64,000 nucleotides of DNA from an uncultured Prevotellaceae bacterium (GTDB lineage Bacteria > Bacteroidota > Bacteroidia > Bacteroidales > Bacteroidaceae): assembly GCA_902764705.1 (NCBI GenBank), contig CACWWZ010000003.1:25948-89947 (forward strand), in the 5' to 3' direction. Positions within the stretch are counted from its first letter, which is position 1. Every line of letters starts with the position of its first letter. Below, piece by piece: positions 43,708 through 53,300 of this stretch. The position numbers and the translations under genes are program-made. The notes under the pieces were generated by a model. It saw only the letters and a program-made list of their open reading frames with translations, ran no database searches and had not been told where the DNA came from.

Positions 43708-45780
43708 TTATTCAATTAATTCACGACGTCTTTCTATCACCGAAGCCTCGCAAGGGATAATTACCAAGACGGTAGTACCCTTGCCCGTTTCCGACTGCAA
43801 TTCTATGCTACCTCCCATCTGTTCGACAAGGGCCTGCACAATAGGAAAATCGAGACCCGTTCCACAGAGCATCTCGCCTTCATCACGTACGAAGCGTTCG
43901 AACACGTGGGGTAGCGTCTGTGGATCTATTCCACGACCTGTATCCTCAATGACAACCGACAATTGCCCTTGTATATATTCGCACTTGGCAAGTATAGAGC
44001 CTTTCTGGGTGAAATCGACGGCGACGGAACACAGTTTTTCTATCACCTTACCGACATGCTCAATATCAATATCGACTAAAAGTCGCGAGAAGGGATTCTC
44101 TACCAAGACCTTCACCTCTGGGGATACATTCGAAAGTCCCAGCTGACACCAACTGTCAAAGAGCATTGCAAAATCGCACTCTTCTTTCTTATACTCAATC
44201 ATATTGGCATCGAGGCGTGACAGGAACAGAATGTCATTGACCAGCGACAGCAGGGAATTGGAATTACGGCGAATCTCCTCGACGAACAGCGGCTCGTCGG
44301 CAACATCATGTTCTGACTCAAAGAGTTCTGCAAACCCCACCACCGTATTCAACGGCGTACGAATCTCGTAACTCATATTGGTCAGGAAGGCTTGCTTCAA
44401 CAGTTCCGTCTCTTGGGCCTTCTGAGTCTCAATCGCTAGCTGAAGTTCCGTTTCCACCATCTGCGTCATATTACGGCACATGCCAAAATAGCGCTCCACC
44501 CTACCCTCTTCATCCTTCATGGGCACCATGCTGAACTGAAGCCAGACATGACGGCGCTGCTTGTCAGGAATCTCAGTCTCAATAACTGTCTGCAAAGGGA
44601 TTTCCGTCCGATGATCCATTCGGTTCAACGCGCTGGAGATAGCACGGCGGAAGCGAGGTGCACCCAGTCGGATGCAGCGCAATTGCGAAAACCTCAACTG
44701 GGTTTCGTTGATATTAACGGAAATTTCCATCGTATGCGTCGACGGATAGTAGTTCACCAGACGGACATCACTCACCTGGAGTGCATAGTTCACATTATCA
44801 ATATAGGTCTTGATAGACCTGGTCGCCTGACGCAGCTTTTTGAAGCCTTCCTGCTGATGGTGGAACGACTCCACCATCTCCGTTACATTACGGCCAGCCA
44901 TGTAGATGCCCTCCAACTCGCCCTTGGCGTTGTGAATGGGATTAATGGTAGACTCGTAATACACAATCCCATTCGATCCTAAATTGTCAATATGGAACAT
45001 CGGATCCTGGTGGCTGGCATAGTCAAGCAACGAGGTACTGCGGGTGTTTTCCATCTGATAGATATTCACCCCTGAGAAGAAAGGATTGTTCTGAAGCAGA
45101 TAATGTCCTTTGATTACATCGTCGCGGTTCTTGACCCCGAATTGCTCACAGGCCTTTTCGTTGATGTCAGTCAATACGCCATACTTGTCAAAGAAGACCA
45201 TATCTAACAACGACGAATTGAACACGGTATGATAACGCAACAACAGCTGTTTTACCGTATCCCTGCGTCTCACCTCGTCCGTCACGTCGTGCATGATACA
45301 AAGCAGACTTTCTATCTCACTCTGGTCCTTACGGCGGGCAACACTGACGGAAAAGTCATACACGTCACAGGTACCGTCCGCCTTTTTGGCACCTCGTATC
45401 CTGGCATTGGCTGTTCTGGTTTTGTTCTCGCAAATACTAAAAATACAACGGCGAAGCTGTTCAAAGTCGTCACGGTTGAATAATTCCGCGAACTCAATAG
45501 GGTTATATCCCTTGGAAAATTCCCCGTTTTCGTTGACAAATACGTAATGGCGCTTTTGTACGTTATAGAAACACAACCTCAGGTTACTGGTCTGCAGCAC
45601 CAACGATAGTCGGGCATACTGGCTCAAGCCTTGTGTCTTGGCATCCTTTTCACGGTAGTGATAGACAAAATTGTAGAACAGCAGAACAAAGAAGCCGATG
45701 AGAAATGCGGCCATCACATAGACTGTCATATGCTCAAAATCAAACAGTCTACCAATCGTTTGTAGTACCAGTTCTGACAT
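43708..45780 (-). CDS. Degenerate membrane PAS sensor kinase (kinase 1, H-box Tyr)
   Basis: 690 residues from the ATG before MSELVLQTIG. A longer frame with a TTG start would encode the promoter itself and was rejected. One membrane helix is clear (about 19-40, VYVMAAFLIGFFVLLFYNF), then PAS domains (about 60-440). The H-box reads [10 protein letters not shown] with Tyr471. The N-box reads CSVAVDF with Val586 for the metal-binding Asn. G1 DTGRGID is intact, and G2 reads GTGLDFPI with Asp644 for Gly. The PAS region is homologous to kinase 3 (RLSLVLQTS and RYHTVFNSSLLDMVFFD). First gene of the operon. Confidence 0.88.
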   Translation of the reverse strand: MSELVLQTIGRLFDFEHMTVYVMAAFLIGFFVLLFYNFVYHYREKDAKTQGLSQYARLSLVLQTSNLRLCFYNVQKRHYVFVNENGEFSKGYNPIEFAELFNRDDFEQLRRCIFSICENKTRTANARIRGAKKADGTCDVYDFSVSVARRKDQSEIESLLCIMHDVTDEVRRRDTVKQLLLRYHTVFNSSLLDMVFFDKYGVLTDINEKACEQFGVKNRDDVIKGHYLLQNNPFFSGVNIYQMENTRSTSLLDYASHQDPMFHIDNLGSNGIVYYESTINPIHNAKGELEGIYMAGRNVTEMVESFHHQQEGFKKLRQATRSIKTYIDNVNYALQVSDVRLVNYYPSTHTMEISVNINETQLRFSQLRCIRLGAPRFRRAISSALNRMDHRTEIPLQTVIETEIPDKQRRHVWLQFSMVPMKDEEGRVERYFGMCRNMTQMVETELQLAIETQKAQETELLKQAFLTNMSYEIRTPLNTVVGFAELFESEHDVADEPLFVEEIRRNSNSLLSLVNDILFLSRLDANMIEYKKEECDFAMLFDSWCQLGLSNVSPEVKVLVENPFSRLLVDIDIEHVGKVIEKLCSVAVDFTQKGSILAKCEYIQGQLSVVIEDTGRGIDPQTLPHVFERFVRDEGEMLCGTGLDFPIVQALVEQMGGSIELQSETGKGTTVLVIIPCEASVIERRRELIE

Positions 45781-45800
45781 ACTGTCGACCTTATTGCCCA

Positions 45801-45832
45801 CAAAGATAGACAAAAATAAGACAATCACCAAA
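45801..45832 (-). promoter_or_regulatory. Promoter of the four-kinase operon
   Basis: TTTG, 20 bases, TATCTTTG on the minus strand, ending 21 bases before the chosen ATG of kinase 1. It fixes that start. Confidence 0.85.
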
Positions 45833-45943
45833 TTAATTCAAAGAAAAATGACTTTTCCTATGGTTTTTCCTTGCTTATTCGTACCTTTCACCTTCGGCAA
45901 AGGCACTTTCGCTCGAAAACTCTCAAAAAAAATCTTATTTTTC

Positions 45944-45975
45944 TTTGGTGTTTTGCTCGCTTATTCGTACCTTTG
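45944..45975 (+). promoter_or_regulatory. Promoter of frr-rsgA-murF/alr
   Basis: TTTG, 20 bases, TACCTTTG, with CTCGCTTATTCG in the spacer. A second copy of that spacer plus TACCTTTC lies 87 bases upstream (45870-45888) and may be a weak extra promoter or a duplicated element. Confidence 0.8.
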
Positions 45976-46004
45976 ACCCCATAAAACTCAAAACGATAAG
46001 GATT

Positions 46005-46565
46005 ATGATAGACGTTAAAGCAACATTAGCATCAGCTGAAGAGCGCATGGAAATGGCTGCCATGTACTTAGAAGAAGAGTTGAACAGAGTTCGCGCAGGA
46101 CGTGCCAACGTGGCCATCCTCAGCGGTGTGAGAGTAGAGTCTTACGGACAGAAGGTTCCCCTGAACCAAGTTGCCAACATTTCGACGCCCGATGCACGTA
46201 CCATTGCCATTAAGCCTTGGGACCGCAAGCAGATTCGTGACATCGAGAAGGCCATTATGGACAGCGACGTTGGTATCACGCCTGAAAACAATGGTGAGAT
46301 TATCCGTCTGGGTATCCCGCAGCCTACTGAGGAGCGCCGTCGCGACTTGGTAAAGCAGTGCAACAAGATTGCCGAGAAAGCCAAAGTCGAGGTGCGCAAC
46401 GTGCGTGGAGACATCAAGGACAAGTTGAAGAAAGCCATCAAGGACGGTCTTTCCGAGGACAACGAAAAGGACGCCGAGTTGGAACTCCAGAAGATTCACG
46501 ACAAGTACATCAAGAAGCTTGACGAACTCATGGAGGCCAAGAACAAGGAGATCATGACGGTCTAA
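46005..46565 (+). CDS. frr: Ribosome recycling factor
   Basis: Splits post-termination ribosomes with EF-G. 186 residues, the standard length, starting MIDVKATLASAEERM; the longer in-frame extension lies in the promoter. Recognised from LNRVRAGRANVAIL, NVRGDIKDKLKKAIK and the C-terminal helix. The GGATT before the ATG may aid initiation. rsgA follows after 10 bases. Confidence 0.96.
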   Translation: MIDVKATLASAEERMEMAAMYLEEELNRVRAGRANVAILSGVRVESYGQKVPLNQVANISTPDARTIAIKPWDRKQIRDIEKAIMDSDVGITPENNGEIIRLGIPQPTEERRRDLVKQCNKIAEKAKVEVRNVRGDIKDKLKKAIKDGLSEDNEKDAELELQKIHDKYIKKLDELMEAKNKEIMTV

Positions 46566-46575
46566 AAACTGAAGA

Positions 46576-47517
46576 TTGAAAGGTTTAGTAATAAAGAACA
46601 CAGGAAGCTGGTACACCGTTCTGACGGACGATGACCAGCTACTTGATTGTAAGGTGAAGGGCAATTTCCGCATTAAGGGAATCCGCTCTACTAATCCTGT
46701 GGCCGTTGGCGACCGTGTCACCGTGGGAGAAGGCAATTGGATTACGGAGATTGCCGATCGTCGCAACTATATCATCCGCAAGAGCATCAATCTCTCGAAG
46801 CAGAGCCACATCTTGGCAGCGAACGTCGACCAGGCATTTTTGGTTATCACCGTCTGCAAGCCCGAGACCAGCACCACGTTCATCGACCGTTTTCTGGCTT
46901 CTGCCGAAGCATACCGCGTGCCTGTAATACTTATCTTTAACAAGACCGATCTGCTCAACGACGATGAGCGCCGCTACCAGCAGATGATGATTCAGCTCTA
47001 CGAAACCATCGGCTACGAGTGCCATGCTATTTCGGCCCAAACGGGCGACGGAGTCGATGCACTGCATAGCATACTACAGGGAAAGATCACCCTGTTTAGC
47101 GGCAATTCCGGCGTAGGCAAGTCGACACTCATCAATCGTCTCGTGCCTGATGCCAACCTGCGAACAGCTGATATCAGTGATGCACACCAGACGGGTATGC
47201 ACACCACCACCTTTAGTGAGATGATAAACCTCGCTGTCGACGGTTCACCCGTCGGCACCCCTTCCTGGCTCATCGATACTCCTGGCATCAAGGGCTTTGG
47301 CACCTTTGACATGGAGCGTGAAGAGCTCACCAGCTATTTCAAGGAGATCTTCGAATTCTCCAAGCAGTGCCGCTTTTCCGACTGCACCCATACCCACGAA
47401 CCTGGCTGTGCCGTCCTCAAAGCTGTCGAAGACCACTACATCGCCCAAAGCCGCTATCAGTCCTACCTCTCCATGCTCGACGACAAGGACGAGAACAAAT
47501 ATCGCGAAGCTTTTTAA
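46576..47517 (+). CDS. rsgA: Ribosome small-subunit GTPase RsgA
   Basis: Late 30S assembly factor with circularly permuted G motifs: G4 NKTD comes before G1 GNSGVGKS (176-183) and G3 DTPG. The N-terminal OB fold and the C-terminal zinc site [14 protein letters not shown] are present. 313 residues. The start is a TTG: the family N-terminus [13 protein letters not shown] begins exactly there and no ATG is nearby. Five bases separate its stop from murF/alr. Confidence 0.94.
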   Translation: MKGLVIKNTGSWYTVLTDDDQLLDCKVKGNFRIKGIRSTNPVAVGDRVTVGEGNWITEIADRRNYIIRKSINLSKQSHILAANVDQAFLVITVCKPETSTTFIDRFLASAEAYRVPVILIFNKTDLLNDDERRYQQMMIQLYETIGYECHAISAQTGDGVDALHSILQGKITLFSGNSGVGKSTLINRLVPDANLRTADISDAHQTGMHTTTFSEMINLAVDGSPVGTPSWLIDTPGIKGFGTFDMEREELTSYFKEIFEFSKQCRFSDCTHTHEPGCAVLKAVEDHYIAQSRYQSYLSMLDDKDENKYREAF

Positions 47518-47522
47518 GTCAT

Positions 47523-49931
47523 ATGAATTACACAATAGAAAAAATCGCGACGCTCATAGGAGCACGTCGCATAGGTACTGCCGATGCACATATAGGGTGG
47601 CTATTGACAGATAGCCGCTCACTGTGTTTCCCAGAGGAGACACTATTTTTTGCCCTAAAAACCCAGCGTAACGACGGACATCATTATATTGCCGACCTGT
47701 ATCGACGGGGCGTGAGGAACTTCGTTGTGGAACCCGTGCTGAATCCCATCAGAATGGGTGGCGAAGTGGACTATACCGATGCCAACTTTCTGGTGGTTCC
47801 TTCGCCCTTGGAAGCTTTGCAGCGACTGGCCGAGCGCCATCGCGACGAGTTCAACTGTCCTGTGGTGGGCATTACCGGCTCGAACGGTAAGACAATGGTC
47901 AAGGAGTGGCTCTATCAGGTGTTATCACTCGACCATCATGTGACGCGTTCGCCTAAGAGCTTCAATTCGCAGATTGGTGTGCCGCTGAGTGTATGGCTGT
48001 TGAACGAACAGACCGAGGTAGGACTCTTTGAGGCGGGTATTAGTCAGCCTGGCGAGATGGAAGCTCTGGCAGACATCATCCAACCGACCATAGGAGTGCT
48101 GACATCCATAGGTGCCCCCCACCAGGAAAATTTCCGTTCGATGGAGGAGAAGTGTATGGAAAAACTGCAACTATTTCACGATGCGCAGGCCATTATCTAT
48201 AGTGCTGACGACGACCTGGTGAGCCGTTGTGTGCGACGTTCGGGCTTTAAGGGTAAGAAGATTGGCTGGCGACGTAAAGAGCTGCTGGGAATGTACCAGT
48301 TGCCCTTCATCGACGAGGCTTCGGTAGAGTGTTCGTTGGCTGTTGCAGCCACAGCCTTGTATTTGGGCGTTACCCCAGAACAGCTTAGCGAGCGTATGGC
48401 ACAGCTCGAACCTGTTGCCATGCGACTGGAGGTGAAAGAAGGGCAGCATGGCTGCACGCTCATCAACGACTCGTATAATTCGGATATCAACTCCCTGGAT
48501 ATTGCACTCGACTTCATGTCGCGTCGTGTAAACGACGAGCGTCGGCGTACACTGATTCTGAGTGATATTTTCCAAAGTGGTATGACCCCTGCTAACCTCT
48601 ATCGTGAAGTGAATGCCCTCTGTGTAGAGCGTGGAGTTAGCAAACTCATTGGTATAGGACCAGATATTTCTGCCCAAGCGGCACTATTCTCCTTGCCAGA
48701 GAAGCAGTTTTTTGCTACTACGGAGGCTTTTCTGCAAAGTAAAGTTTTCTTCTCGCTTCAAGATGAGGTAGTGCTCGTTAAGGGAGCACGTGTCTTTGGC
48801 TTTGATCATATTACGGAACAGCTGGAACAGAAGGTGCACGAGACTATTCTGGAGGTGAATCTGAATGCGGTGGTCGACAACCTGAACTACTACCGTTCTT
48901 TCTTGAAACCTGAGACAAAGCTGGTGTGCATGGTGAAGGCCGACGCTTATGGCGCAGGAGCTGTAGAAGTGGCCAAAACACTGCAGGACCACCGCGTGGA
49001 CTATCTGGCTGTGGCTGTGGCTGACGAGGGTGTCACGCTGCGTCACAACGGCATCACCCAGAACATCATGATTATGAATCCGGAGATGACCGCCTTCAAG
49101 ACCATGTTCGACTACGACTTGGAGCCGGAGGTGTATTCGTTCCGACTGATGGATGCCCTGATTCATGCTGCAGAAAAGCAAGGAATCACGGGATGGCCTG
49201 TACATATCAAGCTCGATACAGGCATGCACCGTTTGGGATTCGATCCAGAGAAAGACATCGACGAGGTGATTAGCAGACTAAAGGGGCAGAATGCCATCAT
49301 TCCGCGTTCGGTATTCTCGCATTTCGTAGGTTCTGACAGCGACGATTTCGATAATTTCTCGGCAGAGCAGTTCCGTAAGTTCGATGAGGGCAGCAAGAAA
49401 TTGCAGCGTGCATTCACACACAAGATTTTGCGTCACATGGACAATTCGGCAGCTATCGAGCATTTTCCTGAGCGACAAATGGATATGTGCCGTCTGGGAC
49501 TCGGGCTCTATGGTGTCGATCCTCGCGACAACAGTATCCTACATACTGTGAGTACGCTGAAGACTACCATCCTGCAGTTGCGCCATGTGCCCAAGGAGGA
49601 GACGGTAGGCTACAGTCGTAAGGGAATTCTGACACGCGACTCCGTCATAGCGGCCATTCCTATTGGTTATGCCGATGGACTGAACCGCCATCTGGGACGC
49701 GGTGCCTGCTACTGTCTGGTAAACGGCAAGAAGGCTCCCTATATTGGTAACATCTGTATGGATGTGGCCATGATAGACGTAACAGACATCGACTGTCGGG
49801 AAGGCGACATGGTGGAAATCTTTGGTGAACACCTGCCAGTTACTGTACTATCCGACGTTCTTCAGACTATCCCTTACGAGGTGCTAACCAGCATCAGTTC
49901 ACGCGTAAAGAAGGTTTATTTCCAAGACTGA
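47523..49931 (+). CDS. murF/alr: MurF-alanine racemase fusion
   Basis: Makes D-alanine and adds D-Ala-D-Ala to the peptidoglycan precursor. 802 residues. The MurF half (about 1-430) has the ATP loop GITGSNGKT (116-124) and the NDSYNSDINS block. The alanine racemase half (about 440-802) has the PLP lysine Lys472 in MVKADAYGAG and the GYADG block near the C-terminus. Such fusions are normal in Bacteroidetes. The start MNYTIEKIATLIG is the family start. Part of frr-rsgA-murF/alr, ending in a terminator. Confidence 0.95.
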   Translation: MNYTIEKIATLIGARRIGTADAHIGWLLTDSRSLCFPEETLFFALKTQRNDGHHYIADLYRRGVRNFVVEPVLNPIRMGGEVDYTDANFLVVPSPLEALQRLAERHRDEFNCPVVGITGSNGKTMVKEWLYQVLSLDHHVTRSPKSFNSQIGVPLSVWLLNEQTEVGLFEAGISQPGEMEALADIIQPTIGVLTSIGAPHQENFRSMEEKCMEKLQLFHDAQAIIYSADDDLVSRCVRRSGFKGKKIGWRRKELLGMYQLPFIDEASVECSLAVAATALYLGVTPEQLSERMAQLEPVAMRLEVKEGQHGCTLINDSYNSDINSLDIALDFMSRRVNDERRRTLILSDIFQSGMTPANLYREVNALCVERGVSKLIGIGPDISAQAALFSLPEKQFFATTEAFLQSKVFFSLQDEVVLVKGARVFGFDHITEQLEQKVHETILEVNLNAVVDNLNYYRSFLKPETKLVCMVKADAYGAGAVEVAKTLQDHRVDYLAVAVADEGVTLRHNGITQNIMIMNPEMTAFKTMFDYDLEPEVYSFRLMDALIHAAEKQGITGWPVHIKLDTGMHRLGFDPEKDIDEVISRLKGQNAIIPRSVFSHFVGSDSDDFDNFSAEQFRKFDEGSKKLQRAFTHKILRHMDNSAAIEHFPERQMDMCRLGLGLYGVDPRDNSILHTVSTLKTTILQLRHVPKEETVGYSRKGILTRDSVIAAIPIGYADGLNRHLGRGACYCLVNGKKAPYIGNICMDVAMIDVTDIDCREGDMVEIFGEHLPVTVLSDVLQTIPYEVLTSISSRVKKVYFQD

Positions 49932-49948
49932 TATTACGTCTGGATATT

Positions 49949-49974
49949 CTGGATTGTCCATTAGGGCAATCCAG
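49949..49974. terminator. Terminator between murF/alr and the small HExxH gene
   Basis: Eleven-pair stem CTGGATTGTCC/GGGCAATCCAG (one T-G pair) with a four-base loop and a short TTT tail. The two genes converge here. Confidence 0.7.
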
Positions 49975-49978
49975 TTTG

Positions 49979-50293
49979 CTATTGATAATGGTAATGTTTC
50001 CTGTACTTTAAATAGGACAGGTCTCCTTGGTGGCGATATGCCTCCTTCTCAAAGCGGATATTGTAATAAGCCTTGATTCTGTCCCTGTATCTGACACAGA
50101 GCACCAGCCATTCGATGCCGTACCAGATGAAGAAGGGAATGTAGAGCAGTTCCCTCTGCTGAGCCACATGAATGAGCTCATGATTTACGGCAGTGGGGCT
50201 CAACGGTTCTTTGGCCAAAATGAACTCGCCCAGCGTCAACGCCAGGAAATCCTTCCCAAAAGGAATTCTCTTAATTTTCAATATCTTGGGCAT
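49979..50293 (-). CDS. Small HExxH protein, putative membrane-bound metallopeptidase
   Basis: 104 residues. HELIH (in AVNHELIHVAQQREL, near 38-42) is a zinc-type HExxH motif. It is followed by one hydrophobic helix (LLYIPFFIWYGIEWLVLCV) and a Glu in FEKEAYRHQGDL that could be a third ligand. I recall uncharacterised Bacteroidetes proteins with the same plan. At this size it would be a minimal peptidase or a metal-binding protein; no function is proven. It begins 24 bases after the hybrid regulator gene stop and is probably in its operon. Confidence 0.7.
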   Translation of the reverse strand: MPKILKIKRIPFGKDFLALTLGEFILAKEPLSPTAVNHELIHVAQQRELLYIPFFIWYGIEWLVLCVRYRDRIKAYYNIRFEKEAYRHQGDLSYLKYRKHYHYQ

Positions 50294-50317
50294 GATATCA
50301 GTGATGGTGCCCTACTG

Positions 50318-53300
50318 TCACTTGGACTTGTTCTCGTTCATGTATTCACGTGGCGACATGCCATAGAATTTCTTGAAGATTGTGGAGAAGGATGCGGCAT
50401 TGTTGAATCCACAGGCATACATCACTTCGGTGATATTCATGTTCTGCGACGACAACAGATGTGCGGCCTGTTTAAGACGAATGTTACGAATGAAATCGTG
50501 GGGCGTCTGACCTGTCAGCTCCTTCATCTTTCGATGCAGGTGAACACGGCTGATGCCAACCTCATCTGCAATACTATCAACGCTAAGGTCGGAGTTGCTG
50601 ATGTTTTTGTTGATGACCTTCATGACACGATCAAGCAGCTGTTCGTCAGGTGACTTCATCTTAACCTGTTCTACCTGCTCCTCCAAAAGATCGTTACGGC
50701 CATACTTCAGACGCAGCATCTGATGAGTATGGATGAGGTTGATGATGGTGCGTCGCAGAATATCCATGTTGAAGGGTTTCAAAAGATAAGCGTCGGCTCC
50801 TGTCTCAAGGCCCTCTAGGCGATCCTCGTCACGGCTCTTTGCAGTAAGCAGAATGACAGGAATATGACTCGTCGTAGGACTGCTCTTAATCTTCGAGCAC
50901 ATGGTGTTACCATCCATTTCAGGCATCATGACATCGGAAATCACCAAGTCAGGAATCATCTTGAACACCTCACTGAGGCCAGCCTTGCCGTTCTCGCAAG
51001 CGGTGATGTCATAGTCGTGTGACAATTCGCTTTCCAAGAAGCTGAGAATCTCTGCGTCGTCTTCGACAATGATGATCTGCTGTCGACGACTTGCCTTGAG
51101 TGGCTCTGCAGGCACTTCAACATTCTCTTCAACAGGGACTTCTTCTATCAGGCTGGTAACGGCTTCGTCCGGCTGAGACAGCTCCTCCTCAATTATTTCC
51201 TCGGGTTTCAGATGAGCTGAACCCAAAGGAATAGTCACCACAAATTCACATCCTTTCTCGTTGACATTGTTATGGGCCTCAATGGTACCATGATGCAATT
51301 CAACAAGCGAACGGGTCAGGTCGAGACCGATGCCTGTGCCCGTCTTGCGGTCATTCACGTGAGAGGGCGACTGGTAGAAACGTTCAAAAATACGGTCGAG
51401 TTTGTCTTCAGGAATACCCTCTCCTGTATCCTTGATAGCCAGTCTGACATGTTCCTTGTCGTGGGTAATAGAAATCTTAATCTCCCCTCCTGCCGGTGTG
51501 AACTTAAAGGCATTCGACAACAGATTGACGATAACCTTATCAAAGTTGTCACGATCAATCCATACGGGTAGTTCCTGTGTGTCGTGCTCATAAGTGAAAG
51601 TCACGTTTTTCGACTTAGCCTGCTGGGTAAACAACGTATGAATGTCGCCTACGAAGGAAATAAGCTCCGTTTCGCACATGTGCATCTGCATCTGTCCTTT
51701 GTCAATCTTACGGAGGTCCATCATCTGGTTGATGAGTCCGAGAATACGCTCTGCATTCCGTCGGATAATTTCGTAAGTGCTGCGTCGATGTGGATCCAAA
51801 TCCTGCTTGATGAGCGACAGCAACGGGGTGACGATGAGTGTCATAGGAGTACGAATCTCATGCGAGATGTTCATAAAGAACTTCAGCTTGGCATCGGCCA
51901 TCTCTTCAGCATGGATATGCTCCTGCAAACGCAGATTGTCCTGTTCCTTGCGACGGTGCTGGCGGCGATACAACCAGAACAAGTAAGCCAATGCAAGGAT
52001 GTAGATGACGTATGCCAATGGTGTGCGATACCAGGGAGCATGGATGACAACAGTGAAACAACGCTCTGGGGTATCGATGCCGTTTTGCTCGGCCACGACA
52101 CAGAAACGATAGTCACCCGGCGGGAGATGCGAGAAAGTAATTTCGTTGACACCAGGCTTCATGCGCACCCAGTCCTCCTGGTTGATGCGATATTTGTATA
52201 CGATGTGCTCTGGGTTGTCGTAAGTCAGCGTTGACAACTGCAGGGCGAAGGTGTTGTCGCCAGGACTCAGCACAAAGCGGTCAGCGGCAATCACAGTCGT
52301 GTCGACTACGTGCCAGAAGCCCGACATAGTGGCTGGGGTAACTGGTTCACCATTGACCGCGAATCCAGTCAGACGAACTTCGGCCTTCCACTCTCGTTCC
52401 TTGATTTCTTTTGGCTGGAACCACGTGATACCTCCCAGTCCGCCAAAGATCAGCAAACCGCTATAGGATTTCCATGAAGCTCCGTCGCTGAATTCGTTCG
52501 ACTGAAGGCCATTGTCTACAAAGTAGTTGTTAGTCTTTTGGGTCTTGGGATCCAAACGGCAGAGACCATGGTCTGTCGATATCCACAGACAGCCCTGATT
52601 GTCTTGCTCAATGCTCGAAATACCATTGTCAGCCAGTCCGCTCTCAATAGAGTAGAGGCGTTTCTTATGTGTCTTCAAATCGTAACAGAGCAGGCCGTCG
52701 TTGGTACCCACATAGAGTAAGCCGCCGAACTCACGAGCCACACGGGTTGGTGTACCGTAGTTGATGCAGTTCTGACCATTGAAGGTTGTCAGCCAACTTT
52801 CCGTTTTCAGGTTCATGGCACAGACGCCCAACGTCGTAGACACATAAATACGCTGTCCGTCCGGCGACAGAGACACCTGCGAAATATAGTTGTTGACCAG
52901 ACTGTTTATCTTGCGGTCTCTGTTTGCTGTCTCTTGTTGCAGATAGGATTTGATGTCGCCTGTCTTGGGATCCAGGCGCAGCAAGCCCTCACCCATCGTG
53001 GCCAGCCACAATTGTCCCTGCGGATCTGTTTTCATGGAGAACACACTCACAGCCGGACCTTGCGGCAACGAGAAGGGATGATAGGTTAGCGTACGGCTGT
53101 CAACCCATCCGATTCCCTCTTTGTACGTACCAATCCAGATTCTACCGTCATGGTCTTCCGTCATGCCCAATATGGTGGAAGGGAAATGATCTTTGAAATG
53201 ACGTACAACTTGTCTGTTGTCGTCCATACAATACAAGCCGTCTTTATCGGTACCAATCCACAAATTACGGTTTTTACTGGTCAAAACACTGGTGACACAG

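Noticed and set aside
45870-45888. TACCTTTC with CTTGCTTATTCG considered as a second strong frr promoter
   Set aside because: The -33 TTTG is missing and the last base of the -7 box differs, so it is noted only as a duplicated element.
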